A stretch of 53,126 nt of DNA from Roseburia sp. CAG:10041_57 (GCA_001916965.1 MNTL01000052.1:1-53126), one strand, 5' to 3'; shown: positions 35,546 to 44,078, counted from the first letter of the stretch. Program-made: numbers and translations. The notes: a model not told the origin generated them from the sequence alone.

Positions 35546-36823
35546 ATGATAGATATTAAATTTTTAAGAGAGAATCCAGAAGCTGTAAAGGAGAATATCC
35601 GCAAGAAATTCCAGGATCATAAATTACCATTGGTAGATGAAGTAATCGAACTGGATGCAGAAGCAAGAAAAACACAGCAGGAAGCAGATAATCTTCGTGC
35701 AGAGAGAAATAAACTTTCCAAGCAGATCGGTGCTCTGATGGGACAGGGTAAGAAGGAAGAAGCAGAAGAAGTAAAGAAGCAGGTAGCAGCAGATGCAGAA
35801 CGTCTTGAATGCCTTGCTGAGAAAGAAAAAGAATTAAATGAAAAGGTTACTAAGATCATGATGACAATTCCTAATATCATTGATCCAAGTGTACCTATTG
35901 GTAAGAATGATACAGAGAACGTGGAAGTACAGAAATATGGAGAACCTGTAGTTCCTGATTTTGAAATTCCATATCACACAGAGATTATGGAGAAGTTCAA
36001 TGGTATTGATCTGGACAGCGCCAGAAAGGTAGCAGGAAATGGCTTCTACTATCTGATGGGTGATATCGCAAGATTACATTCAGCTGTTATTTCCTATGCA
36101 AGAGATTTCATGATTGACAGAGGATTTACTTATTGTGTACCGCCTTTTATGATCAGAAGTAACGTTGTAACAGGCGTTATGAGTTTCGATGAAATGGACG
36201 CAATGATGTACAAGATTGAAGGAGAAGACCTTTATCTGATCGGTACAAGTGAACATTCCATGATCGGTAAATTTATTGATACTATTATTCCTGAAGAAGA
36301 GCTGCCTAAGACTCTGACAAGCTATTCTCCTTGTTTCAGAAAAGAAAAAGGTGCACATGGTTTGGAAGAGAGAGGTGTATACAGAATTCACCAGTTTGAG
36401 AAGCAGGAAATGATCGTTGTCTGCAAACCGGAAGATTCCAAGATGTGGTTTGATAAATTATGGCAGAATACTGTTGATCTGTTCAGATCTATGGATATTC
36501 CAGTACGTACACTGGAATGCTGCTCCGGTGATCTGGCAGATCTGAAAGTAAAGTCTATTGACGTAGAAGCATGGTCTCCAAGACAGAAGAAGTATTTCGA
36601 GGTAGGAAGCTGTTCCAACCTTGGAGATGCTCAGGCAAGAAGATTAAAAATCCGTGTAAATGGTGAGAACGGAAAGTATTTTGCGCATACATTAAATAAT
36701 ACAGTAGTTGCTCCACCCAGAATGCTGATCGCATTCCTTGAGAATAATCTGCAGGCAGATGGTTCTGTAAGAATTCCTAAAGTATTACAGCCATACATGG
36801 GCGGAAAGACAGAAATTCGCTAA
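35546..36823 (+). CDS. serS: Serine-tRNA ligase
   Basis: A 425-residue class II aminoacyl-tRNA synthetase. The N-terminal arm (about 27-105) is a long antiparallel coiled coil rich in Lys, Glu and Gln that clasps the long variable arm of tRNA-Ser. Motif 2 is SPCFRKEKGAHGLEERGVYR, given here as SPCFRKEKGA and GVYRIHQFEK. Motif 3 is NNTVVAPPRMLIAFLEN. A good AGGAGG ribosome site precedes it. The 36-base gap upstream is too short for a T-box. Confidence 0.96.
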   Translation: MIDIKFLRENPEAVKENIRKKFQDHKLPLVDEVIELDAEARKTQQEADNLRAERNKLSKQIGALMGQGKKEEAEEVKKQVAADAERLECLAEKEKELNEKVTKIMMTIPNIIDPSVPIGKNDTENVEVQKYGEPVVPDFEIPYHTEIMEKFNGIDLDSARKVAGNGFYYLMGDIARLHSAVISYARDFMIDRGFTYCVPPFMIRSNVVTGVMSFDEMDAMMYKIEGEDLYLIGTSEHSMIGKFIDTIIPEEELPKTLTSYSPCFRKEKGAHGLEERGVYRIHQFEKQEMIVVCKPEDSKMWFDKLWQNTVDLFRSMDIPVRTLECCSGDLADLKVKSIDVEAWSPRQKKYFEVGSCSNLGDAQARRLKIRVNGENGKYFAHTLNNTVVAPPRMLIAFLENNLQADGSVRIPKVLQPYMGGKTEIR

Positions 36824-36840
36824 TAACAGGAAAGGCATAA

Positions 36841-37782
36841 ATGGCAGTGCATAGATATTTAAGGGCAGTTGGATTCAGCAATATTGAGAAAAGAGAGCAG
36901 CTAAAAGAGCTGATTGGAGAGGTTGTTACCAAAACAGTATTGCAGGAGACCAGACCAGAAATGGAACAGAATATAAAAGAGATTGGTCGGTATGCAACAA
37001 AGAATTTTGTAGCAGATCAGGAAGATCACTTATATGCAGAACTTTGTCTTGATTTTGCAAAAGATGCAGGTATCTGTGTAAGAGGGGAAGTAGACAAAAA
37101 GAATGTCTTTTTATATGAATACTATTTCCCCTATCTTCGCGGGAGTCATATCAGTTCCAGTGAGGATATTACGGTAGAGCGTCATGCAGAAAAGGAATCC
37201 TATGCCGGAGTATGTGATGATATCAAGGTAGGAGTATCTTTGATCTTCTACCTTCAAAATATTGTGCCTTATAAGAAATTAAAAGCAGAAGAAAAACTTC
37301 CAATTCAGGGAACAACATTGACTCTGAGCGGATTGTCCGTAGAAGGTACGATCATGATGCCCATTAATAAGAACGAGCAGCAGAAAGAGAAGAGTAAAAA
37401 GGCATCTTCAGAGCGAAAGCAGCTGTTAGCACAGGCAAGAATGGGAAACGAAGAGGCAATAGAGAGTCTAACCCTGGAAGATATGGATACGTATACTACC
37501 ATATCAAGAAAGATACACAAGGAAGATGTCTTCAGCCTGGTAGATACGTATTTCATGCCATATGGAGTAGAGTGTGACCAATATTCTATTCTTGGTGAAA
37601 TTATTGATGTCAGAGAAGAAGTCAATCGTATAACCGGTGAACAGCTGGTGATTATGTCATTAGAGTGTAACGAGCTGACTTTTGACGTATGTATTAACAG
37701 GAAAGATTTATATGGAGAACCGGCAGTTGGACGACGTTTCAAAGGTGTAATCTGGCTGCAGGGCTATATTAATTTTCCCTAA
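36841..37782 (+). CDS. DUF3881-like protein
   Basis: Probably DUF3881, a family of unknown function seen beside serS in Lachnospiraceae; the assignment is from memory of its opening HRYLRAVGFSNI. The 313-residue soluble product has a mixed alpha-beta N-terminal half (YEYYFPYLRG, then the acidic EDITVERHAEKESYAG). A Lys-rich linker sits near 180-200, followed by a C-terminal half including MPYGVECDQYSILGEIIDV. It starts 17 bases after serS and is probably co-transcribed. A new promoter for the tRNA-like genes lies just past its stop. Confidence 0.7.
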   Translation: MAVHRYLRAVGFSNIEKREQLKELIGEVVTKTVLQETRPEMEQNIKEIGRYATKNFVADQEDHLYAELCLDFAKDAGICVRGEVDKKNVFLYEYYFPYLRGSHISSSEDITVERHAEKESYAGVCDDIKVGVSLIFYLQNIVPYKKLKAEEKLPIQGTTLTLSGLSVEGTIMMPINKNEQQKEKSKKASSERKQLLAQARMGNEEAIESLTLEDMDTYTTISRKIHKEDVFSLVDTYFMPYGVECDQYSILGEIIDVREEVNRITGEQLVIMSLECNELTFDVCINRKDLYGEPAVGRRFKGVIWLQGYINFP

Positions 37783-37789
37783 AATACTA

Positions 37790-37817
37790 TTGCATTCATA
37801 GCATATTTTGATATAAT
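37790..37817 (+). promoter_or_regulatory. Promoter of the tRNA-like RNAs
   Basis: TTGCAT (37790-37795) and TATAAT (37812-37817) with a 16-base spacer, predicting a start near 37824. It directly precedes the first tRNA-like sequence. Confidence 0.7.
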
Positions 37818-37841
37818 AGAAAAGTACGAATCTTTGTACTC

Positions 37842-37908
37842 GTTTCCTTAGTTAAATGGATATAACGGGGTCCTCCTAAGAAGTAACCATAGTTAAAGCC
37901 GTGGAACT
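37842..37908 (+). ncRNA. tRNA-Arg(CCU)-like RNA 1
   Basis: A 66-base tRNA-like fold plus a discriminator base. The acceptor strands 37842-37848 and 37901-37907 pair in six of seven positions, including G-U. T8-A9 is followed by a perfect 4-bp D stem (GTTA/TAAC) with the GG pair and A14/A21. The anticodon-type loop is CTCCTAA (anticodon CCU), but its stem is poor, with only two adjacent Watson-Crick pairs. Only 16 bases lie between anticodon stem and acceptor, too few for a normal variable loop plus T arm. It is not a standard tRNA; whether it is processed or charged is unknown. Its shape and size match RNA 2. Confidence 0.6.
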
Positions 37909-38058
37909 TAAAAAGGTGGTAACAAAGAGTCCGATTTGAACAATGGCATATAGAAATGTCGAAATAAGAAATCAGATGATTCATCACGAAAGTGATTGAG
38001 TTCATAAAGTTGGTCGCCGTGACCGAAAAGGCTGAAAAAGCCCGAAAATGCGGCATTT

Positions 38059-38125
38059 GTTCCCATAGTTAAATGGATATAACAAGCGCCTCCTAAGTGG
38101 CGGGTGGCGTATTGCCAACGGAACG
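38059..38125 (+). ncRNA. tRNA-Arg(CCU)-like RNA 2
   Basis: Same plan and length as RNA 1. A 5-bp acceptor (GTTCC 38059-38063 with GGAAC 38120-38124), T8-A9 and the identical D arm (an 18-base TAGTTAAATGGATATAAC match) are followed by the CTCCTAA loop. The anticodon stem has three pairs, with a possible alternative CGCC/GGCG register. The 16-base segment before the acceptor can form a 4-bp hairpin TGGC/GCCA with a five-base loop, a miniature T arm. A separate terminator follows at 38155-38174. Function unknown. Confidence 0.6.
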
Positions 38126-38154
38126 TAAAATCAACAATTTCATAAGTTTGGATT

Positions 38155-38174
38155 CCTGCTTATTAGCAGGTTTT
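38155..38174 (+). terminator. Terminator after the tRNA-like RNAs
   Basis: CCTGCT/AGCAGG stem with a four-base loop, followed by TTTTC. It would end the transcript of the two tRNA-like sequences before tRNA-Arg. It also contains the ATTAGCAG motif that recurs near the integrase. Confidence 0.6.
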
Positions 38175-38181
38175 CATAAAT

Positions 38182-38255
<74 letters not shown>

Positions 38256-38257
38256 TT

Positions 38258-38300
38258 GAAAGCATTGAAAATACTGGATTTTTCAGTGCTTTCTTTTTTT
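38258..38300 (+). terminator. Terminator after tRNA-Arg
   Basis: A stem of about 14 bp (38258-38271 with 38279-38293, with minor mismatches) followed by seven T. It ends the tRNA-Arg transcript and also faces the integrase gene. Confidence 0.85.
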
Positions 38301-38437
38301 GTCTTTAAAAATTCCGAATGGCATCTGCCTCACACCGAGGAATGAAAGAGAGTTAAATTCCCTGCTAATGGGGAGTCGAACTCAATTTTAAAATTTTAGG
38401 AGTTGTTCTAATATCCTGCTAATAGGAAATTAGCAGT

Positions 38438-39826
38438 CTAAATTGTGCTAATAGCCTTACCCTTAAGCGCCTGTGTAAGCATTGAAACTAATTCAGGCGA
38501 TTGCTGCAGGGCAGCTATCAGATTTGTCAGGTCAGGATTTGTGTTATCCGGTACAGTTACATCTTTTAAAGGATTGCCACCATTCTTTGCATAAAAGGTC
38601 GCTTCAAACTTCTGTGCATTTACTTTTCTGTCCTCATCCAGAATATGCGCATACACATCAGTAATCATATCAATCTGTGCATGACCGGTATCTCCCTGTG
38701 TTGCCTTTAAGTCACCATGGTTCAGCTTGAGCTTATATGTAGTGCTTGAATGTCTCAGCGAATGGAACACAACATAAGGCAAACCGGCTTTCTCCTTCAG
38801 CTTTGTAAATTCCTTGTCAATGACACGGTTTTCTACCGGTCTGCCGTTTGGGAGCGTCAGCACCAGATTGTAGTCAAAATAGTCGCTGCCAAGATAGCCT
38901 TTGTACTTCTCCTGAATTTCTTTCCAATCCCTGAGGATATAGGCAACCGTTTTAGGCATCCACACTTTACGGATACTGGATTCTGTCTTTGGTGTTTTCA
39001 GAACCAGATTTGTGTGGGTGTTTGACATTAACGAAGGAAATACATAAATGATGTCCTTATCGTCAAGTAATTCACGGGCTTCCTTTGATACACGGGCAAG
39101 CTCCTGCTCAATATTCAGATGAGCATCATCATTTGCTATGTCTGCATCCGTGATATGTACCTTGTCCCATGTCAATCCGCTGATTTCACCCAAACGCATA
39201 GAGCAGGCGAAAGCAAGGTTCATTGCGACATAAAGCTTCATATCATCACACTGGTCTAATGCCGTGCGAATCATATCTGCAGTCCAGATATCCCTTTTCT
39301 TATAGCTTGTTTTAGGTTTATTTGCATTCAGGAAAGGATTTCTGGCAATGATTTCCCATTTTACTGCCTGATCAAAGGCACAACGCAATATTTTATGGAT
39401 ACTGTGGATGACGCCGGGTGTCAGGTATTCGCTCCTTGGTTTACGGTTACGGTCTACAACGGATTTGACTGACTGCAACCTCACATAAAAGGAATCTACA
39501 TATTTTGGCGTTATGTTTTGTACCAATTCATCTCCAATCGTAGGATTGATGTAATTTGAAATCAGTGCCGTATTCGATTGGAAAGTAGATAATGCCCAGT
39601 GCGTTTTGCCGTAAATCTGAACGAAGTCTCTTAGAAATTCTCGTACCGTCAATTCCTGCGGAGGTATAAATGTACCGTTATTCTGCTGATTTTCTATTTC
39701 TGCCTTACGCCTTTTTGCTTCAGCATAATCTTGACAGGTTTCCCATTTTTGTCTTTTCTCTCCCTTCTCATCGGTATAGTAATATACTACTGAATATTTG
39801 CTTTTTCTCTTGATTATAGATGCCAT
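38438..39826 (-). CDS. int: Tyrosine-type site-specific integrase
   Basis: A 462-residue phage/ICE-type integrase. The N-terminal AP2-like arm-binding region (SIIKRKSKYSVVYYY) is followed by a core-binding domain at about 58-160 and a catalytic domain with Arg211, a Lys near 280, His355-x-x-Arg358, His382 and nucleophile Tyr392. A C-terminal tail of about 70 residues goes beyond the usual end. AAGGAG lies six bases before the ATG. It converges on tRNA-Arg and is paired with an excisionase-like gene, so it likely recombines at the tRNA 3' end. Whether it is still active is unknown. Confidence 0.93.
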   Translation of the reverse strand: MASIIKRKSKYSVVYYYTDEKGEKRQKWETCQDYAEAKRRKAEIENQQNNGTFIPPQELTVREFLRDFVQIYGKTHWALSTFQSNTALISNYINPTIGDELVQNITPKYVDSFYVRLQSVKSVVDRNRKPRSEYLTPGVIHSIHKILRCAFDQAVKWEIIARNPFLNANKPKTSYKKRDIWTADMIRTALDQCDDMKLYVAMNLAFACSMRLGEISGLTWDKVHITDADIANDDAHLNIEQELARVSKEARELLDDKDIIYVFPSLMSNTHTNLVLKTPKTESSIRKVWMPKTVAYILRDWKEIQEKYKGYLGSDYFDYNLVLTLPNGRPVENRVIDKEFTKLKEKAGLPYVVFHSLRHSSTTYKLKLNHGDLKATQGDTGHAQIDMITDVYAHILDEDRKVNAQKFEATFYAKNGGNPLKDVTVPDNTNPDLTNLIAALQQSPELVSMLTQALKGKAISTI

Positions 39827-39844
39827 TCAATTCTCCTTCTACTC

Positions 39845-40069
39845 TTACAACAGGTTGTTAAGCCATTCGTCAAAAGAGGCTTTGGAGACTCGTATTGTCC
39901 GTCCAAGTCTGATAATGCGAAATTCCGGATTCTTGCAGAGGTCGTAAGCTTTTGTCTTACTAATCTGAAGGATATCCGCAATTTCCTGAACGGAATAAGT
40001 TTTTTTCTCTCTGTGCGTCTGGCTTGAACAGCTACCTGATTCAGAGATTTTATCATCTAATGCTGACAT
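39845..40069 (-). CDS. xis: Helix-turn-helix excisionase-type protein
   Basis: A 74-residue protein with a MerR-like winged helix (YSVQEIADILQISKTKAYDL, then RLGRTIRVSKASFDEWL), the usual form of small excisionases in integrative elements. AAAGGAG lies five bases before the ATG. It precedes the integrase by 18 bases on the same strand. A longer overlapping frame at 39814-40056 is a shadow. Confidence 0.88.
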   Translation of the reverse strand: MSALDDKISESGSCSSQTHREKKTYSVQEIADILQISKTKAYDLCKNPEFRIIRLGRTIRVSKASFDEWLNNLL

Positions 40070-40473
40070 GGAAACTCCTTTCCTTGTGCAGCAACAAGAG
40101 TAAAGCAGGTCCTCTGTTAAAATGTATTATACTCTATGGAAATTTACTGCACAATAATCAAAAATTTATTTGTAGGTTATTTATATCCGTATCCATACCT
40201 TCCATCACCGTTTCCTATGCCCTTCCCGGCCACGTCTTCGGCTGCTCTGTGAGCGATGAAATCCAGACGGCGGACATACCATGAGCAGGGAGTCCGTCAT
40301 CAGGAACCAATATCCATGATGGTGTATGTTCTTCAGTTGTCAAAGAACGAATGGAAATGAGAAGTGAAATACCTCTCAGACCATTTTGAAAAGTAAAGAG
40401 ACAAAAACAGACAAATACTTGAAAAATTTTTATAAAGAGTAAAAAAGAGAAGAATAGATATTGTAGCTATGAG
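40070..40473. other. Intergenic part of the mobile element
   Basis: About 400 bases without a convincing gene. The stretch 40190-40310 is more GC-rich than its surroundings and may be a decayed coding remnant. The promoter of xis-int must lie at its left end on the minus strand. No second copy of the tRNA 3' end was found. Confidence 0.4.
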
Positions 40474-40503
40474 TTGACAATATACAAGATATTGTGCTAA
40501 GAT
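40474..40503 (+). promoter_or_regulatory. Promoter of the long structured leader
   Basis: TTGACA (40474-40479) and TAAGAT (40498-40503), spacer 18. Predicted start near 40510, almost 480 bases before the next gene. Confidence 0.6.
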
Positions 40504-40509
40504 TGCGTT

Positions 40510-40991
40510 GTAATTGATTTTTATGCGTACCTGCTGTCAGGGAGTGATATATGTAAGGCATATATCATAAGAGCTGGCGGTGCGGGTTCCGGCATGGAAA
40601 ACCATAGCCGGAGGCATACGTTGTCTAAGATTGTATGAAGTGTCAGAGATACCATGTAAAAGCATGGCAGTCTTTTGGCACTTTTTTTATTGTCCGGGTA
40701 AAGGCATACCGGATAATAAGAAGTATTTTGTGGGGTACCACACGCTTTATGGAATGGAACCGAAATGGTACTGTTCCTTTTTTTGTAGCGAGGAAGGAAA
40801 CCAAGCGGATGCGAAGCAGACATATGGTTTCAGCCGAGTGTACATCGAGAAAATCTATAAGCTGCAAAGCAGCGGCTTGGGCGAAGCCCAAGGATTTTCG
40901 AGATGAGTGTATCAGAGTGCCAGTAATCCGCATCAGCGGCTGGATAAATAAAAACCTCCGAAAAGGAGAGAAAAGAAAGGTGGAATGAAAC
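40510..40991 (+). promoter_or_regulatory. Long structured 5' leader or embedded RNA
   Basis: No frame here looks like a real protein. Several hairpins are visible: GATATATG/CATATATC (about 40542-40568), CCGGCATGG/CCATAGCCGG (about 40590-40613) and CTTGGGC/GCCCAAG near 40876-40893. A strong ribosome site (AAAGGTGG) for the next gene ends it. It could be a regulatory leader, or a small RNA upstream of a mobile-element gene. The ORFs at 40580, 40635 and 40643 overlap each other in different frames and are not supported. Confidence 0.5.
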
Positions 40992-42059
40992 ATGAATGAA
41001 ACAAAAGTGTATGCAGACAGCTACTGCGCAGTATTCCGGGAGCAGAAGGATTTTCTGGAGTGCATCCGGAGCAGAATGGAAAATTCCTGCTGGGACCGCA
41101 GGAAGTCAAAGACACTGCGGCTGGCGGCGCTTACGGAGGAGAGTCCGATTGCAGACCAGCTGCGGGAGAAGTACGCAAGGGAAGGCGTGGACGAGGACAT
41201 CATTAAAGACACCATTTCCAACACCGGGCTGGTGCTCAAGGTGAAAAATGAGTATTATCCCGTGAGGAGCTGTGCCATCAAGAGCATTCTTGACAGGGCA
41301 GGCATAGGCGGTGCAGGACTGCGCCGGGTGGAGAGAAATGTCTATGCGAGGATTTTGAATGAGTGTCTGAAGGTTGCACAGGGAGACGCCCTGCTTCGCA
41401 TTTCAGAAGGGAAGGTATCAGCAGTTCTCGGCGGTGACGGCAGCGATTATGCCGTAATCGACACGGAACAGTTATATCTGCATACCATTGACTATCTGAA
41501 CGCCAACTTTCACGGCGTCCATTACCTTGGCGGCTTTTATGAGCATGACCGGGTATCGGCATTATGGGAGCTGTCCGGGGAACCGGCGCTTTTAGATGCC
41601 TACCGGAAGGAACTGGACCTGGCAGGGAAGACAGCAGAGGAAATGGTTCCGGTTGTGCGTGTGACAACTTCGGACACCGGGGCAGGCGGAGCCAATATTT
41701 ACCCCATGCTGCTGTATGGCAGGGAGAACATGACCATCAACCTGGGAGATCCGCTCAGACTGGGACACCGGAACGGAACCGGCATTGCCGAGTATGACAG
41801 GCAGTTAAAGCTGCTGTACGGAAAGTATCAGCTGGCGGCGGGAAACCTGATCCGGCTCCTGCACATTCCGATCCGGAATCCGGTCAACTGTATGAAGGGC
41901 GTTATGGATAAGCTTGGAATTGCCAGAAAATACAGTGCGGATGCGGTGGATTTATTTACTGCCCAGTATGGGGAAGACCCCTGCACTGCCCATGAGATTT
42001 ATTATGGCATTTCGGAGATACTCTACCGTCTGGCCTGCGAAGGGGATAGTGTCAAATGA
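40992..42059 (+). pseudogene. Mobile-element gene truncated by an insertion sequence
   Basis: Not confidently recognised. The 355-residue product vaguely resembles plasmid/ICE proteins of the DUF932 kind (ALLRISEGKVSAVLGGDGSDYAVI, given here as LLRISEGKVSAVLG and GDGSDYAVID; then VTTSDTGAGGANIYPMLL). It is clearly richer in GC than the neighbouring genes, pointing to transfer. The last codons and the TGA stop lie inside the left inverted repeat of the insertion sequence (42044-42057). The natural C-terminus is therefore missing and I call it broken, though a shortened protein could still be made. Start ATG follows a good ribosome site. Confidence 0.65.
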
Positions 42060-42142
42060 CCTATGAAAAACTGGGCAAAGAAAAAAGGCTCAGATGAACC
42101 TTGAAAATTGCAGATACTTTAGTCTGAGGTAAGCAATCGCCA

Positions 42143-42261
42143 CCCTTGATGGCACGAAAAAGAACTGCTGTAGGTTGATCACCGACGGCGAAGAACTCAA
42201 GAACAGATAGTTTTCTCGTCGTTTACAGCAGTGTAGCAGTTCTTTTTCGTGCCATCAAGGG
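42143..42261. repeat. Long inverted repeat inside the insertion sequence
   Basis: A perfect 25-bp inverted repeat (42143-42167 with 42237-42261) extends by two more pairs, with an alternative inner 8-bp pairing (42165-42172 with 42224-42231). Weaker complementarity continues outward to about 42125 and 42296. It lies between the left IS end and the transposase stop. It may be a nested miniature element or a strong transcription barrier. Confidence 0.8.
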
Positions 42262-42306
42262 CAACGCCGCTTCGCGGTGGCTGGGTTACTACCTCTGGCT
42301 CTGAAT

Positions 42307-43767
42307 CTAAGAACAGACAGTGGCTTCGCCGTTTTGTAGATTTAAGATGGTCTGTTGCCCGAGGAAGATGAGCAGTTGCCATTTGCCTGGCATGTTTTCC
42401 GCATTTGCCAGCATGTCCACTTTGTTGAGTGGAGTATAGCTGGTGTGTTTGTGCGGGCGCAGGAAGTTGTAATACGCTACCCACAGGGCTAAATCGTAGT
42501 TGGCACCATCGTAATTATCGAAGCCATTTGTGGGTCTGTAAGAAGCTTTGTAGGTACGGTTTAAACGTTCAATCATCTGCTTATACGGGCGGAATTCTTT
42601 GGAGACTTCATCCTCATTGGTAAGACCGATTACCTGTGTGATATTGAAGGTGAAGTTATCCTTGAACTTTTTGGCAAACTCCATTGCAGCCAAAGGATAT
42701 GCACCGTACCCATCAGCGATGAATTTGAAGTTTTTGGGAAGTTCTTTCAGATGCCGGAAAGCCATGCGCATGGCAAGGATACAGGGACCGACACTGCGGT
42801 TATCGGATACCTGATAGCCAATGATGGAACGGCTGGCAGCATCCATGATGAACCAGATGTATGCTTTGATGCCACGGACTTTTATGTAGGTTTCGTCAGC
42901 AGTAAACACTTTTCCCGGCTTGTAATCGTAGTTGTCAACGAAGGGTTTAATACAGATAGCTGCCGTTTTGCAATAGTTGGCTATCTGCTGGTGGGAAATG
43001 CTGATGTTGTAGAGGTCTTTAAGAGCCTGTGAAGTTTTTCTTAAAGATAAGCCAAGATTAATGTGAAGAGTCAGGCACAAAGACATGACATGGGCATTGT
43101 GCTTGGAGAACTTAAGCGAAGAGGCATTCTTAGGGAGAGAGTTTAAGTCCATGGCAAAGAAATCCACAGTGAACTCACGGTAGATGTAATGGAGCTTATA
43201 TTTGTTTTTGCCGTGATCCGCATCCAGATCCTTCTGTTCCACTTTTTTAAGATTGTGGAGATAGTAAGGACATTTGGGATTGACACATTTGTGTACGCGG
43301 AAGAACTTGCGGTCTTTCTTTGCAACTAGGGTATTACCGCAATGAGGACAGGTAAGCCGGATAGGAGTGGTGACCACTTCGCCGGATGAGAAAGTCTGTC
43401 CGCAGACCTTGCACTGATACTGGCCGTTTCCACCATTGTTATCGTAGATGTAATGGTGAGGGGCACCGCATAAGGGACAGATGGTATCTTCGGGAATGGA
43501 TTTACCATTGCGTCGCTGAACCGGCTTAACAGGTTTGCCATACTTCCACTGATAGTATTCGAGAAGGAACTGCCAGTCCTGCCTGATAAAAGGTTTGATG
43601 ACAGGGAGTTTATCAATCTTGAATTTCTGGTATTTTGGAGAGTGCGAATCGTCAAAAGCCCACTGTTTGAGAGGAATATATCTGCAAATAAAATTTAAAA
43701 GCCAGCAAATTTGTTGATGTTGGTATTGAATGTAGTTAAGTAAATAAAGTATAATGTCCATGAGCAT
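42307..43767 (-). CDS. DDE transposase with zinc-ribbon N-terminus
   Basis: A 486-residue transposase. The N-terminal half has several Cys pairs: 97/100, 119/122, 140/143 and 161/166, likely zinc ribbons or knuckles for DNA binding. A helix-turn-helix-like region follows near 230-265 (LSLRKTSQALKDLYNISISHQQI, given here as LSLRKTSQAL and ISISHQQIANY). The catalytic triad is probably Asp291 (TADETYIKV), Asp352 (IADGYGAYPLA) and Glu400 (MIERLNRTYKASYRP). AAAGGAG precedes the start. On the minus strand an extended -10 (TGATATAAT) lies just upstream. It looks intact. Confidence 0.88.
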   Translation of the reverse strand: MLMDIILYLLNYIQYQHQQICWLLNFICRYIPLKQWAFDDSHSPKYQKFKIDKLPVIKPFIRQDWQFLLEYYQWKYGKPVKPVQRRNGKSIPEDTICPLCGAPHHYIYDNNGGNGQYQCKVCGQTFSSGEVVTTPIRLTCPHCGNTLVAKKDRKFFRVHKCVNPKCPYYLHNLKKVEQKDLDADHGKNKYKLHYIYREFTVDFFAMDLNSLPKNASSLKFSKHNAHVMSLCLTLHINLGLSLRKTSQALKDLYNISISHQQIANYCKTAAICIKPFVDNYDYKPGKVFTADETYIKVRGIKAYIWFIMDAASRSIIGYQVSDNRSVGPCILAMRMAFRHLKELPKNFKFIADGYGAYPLAAMEFAKKFKDNFTFNITQVIGLTNEDEVSKEFRPYKQMIERLNRTYKASYRPTNGFDNYDGANYDLALWVAYYNFLRPHKHTSYTPLNKVDMLANAENMPGKWQLLIFLGQQTILNLQNGEATVCS

Positions 43768-43900
43768 TGGCTCCTTTTGATTTGTGGAAGTTTGGTCACG
43801 GACATTATATCAAAAATGGGAGGTCAATGCTTTTTTATTTGCAAACTCCCGAAAATAAAGGCTTTAGAAAGAAAAAAGGGTAGTAAATTTGACACTACCC

Positions 43901-43998
43901 TTCTTCTTGTAAAGGAAAAGATCGGAAGAGAAGAATTCGAAGCGTTGTTTGACAGTAGAGAAATTTGTAAACAGGATAATCATGTGATGGAAAACTGA
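43901..43998 (+). pseudogene. Possible 3' remnant of a disrupted gene
   Basis: Just outside the right IS end, one frame is open to a stop and reads like a protein end (KEKIGREEFEALFDSREICK). It has no start of its own outside the IS. It may be the tail of a gene cut by the insertion or by an adjacent deletion. Its base content is lower in GC than the 40992 gene, so it may not be the same gene. Low certainty. Confidence 0.3.
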
Positions 43999-44026
43999 AT
44001 TTGCAGTTGAACTGTTACAGAATATA

Positions 44027-44078
44027 AACTGCCATAACAACAGAGGTACGGTAGAAAACCATCTCTGTTATGGCAGTT
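44027..44078. terminator. Terminator of the LacI-type gene
   Basis: A long stem (44027-44045 with 44063-44078, one three-base bulge) with a loop of about 17 bases lies just past the repressor stop on the minus strand. It also faces rightward read-through from the mobile element. Confidence 0.75.

Larger units (their letters stand above)
42044..43900. mobile_element. Insertion sequence with DDE transposase
   Basis: Inverted ends are GGATAGTGTCAAAT at 42044-42057 and the complement of GGGTAGTGTCAAAT at 43887-43900: 13 of 14 match, with an 11-base identical core. They enclose one transposase gene, giving about 1.86 kb. The left end interrupts the 40992 gene. I see no clear target duplication, partly because the match may extend outward by a few bases (GAAGGG on the left, GAAGGG complement on the right). 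The family is uncertain; the catalytic domain is IS6/IS240-like but the zinc-ribbon N-terminus is not typical of IS6. Confidence 0.75.

Noticed and set aside
37796..38056. 86-codon minus-strand ORF over the tRNA-like region
   Set aside because: It overlaps the promoter and the first tRNA-like RNA, with no ribosome site; the RNA interpretation explains the sequence better.
40635..40988. 117-codon ORF, and competing frames on both strands
   Set aside because: Three long frames overlap here, none with a family resemblance or good start; high GC content makes chance ORFs likely.
43871..43906. Hairpin GGGTAGT/ACTACCC as a terminator
   Set aside because: The right arm is the terminal inverted repeat of the insertion sequence, which explains it better, although it may still stop transcription.
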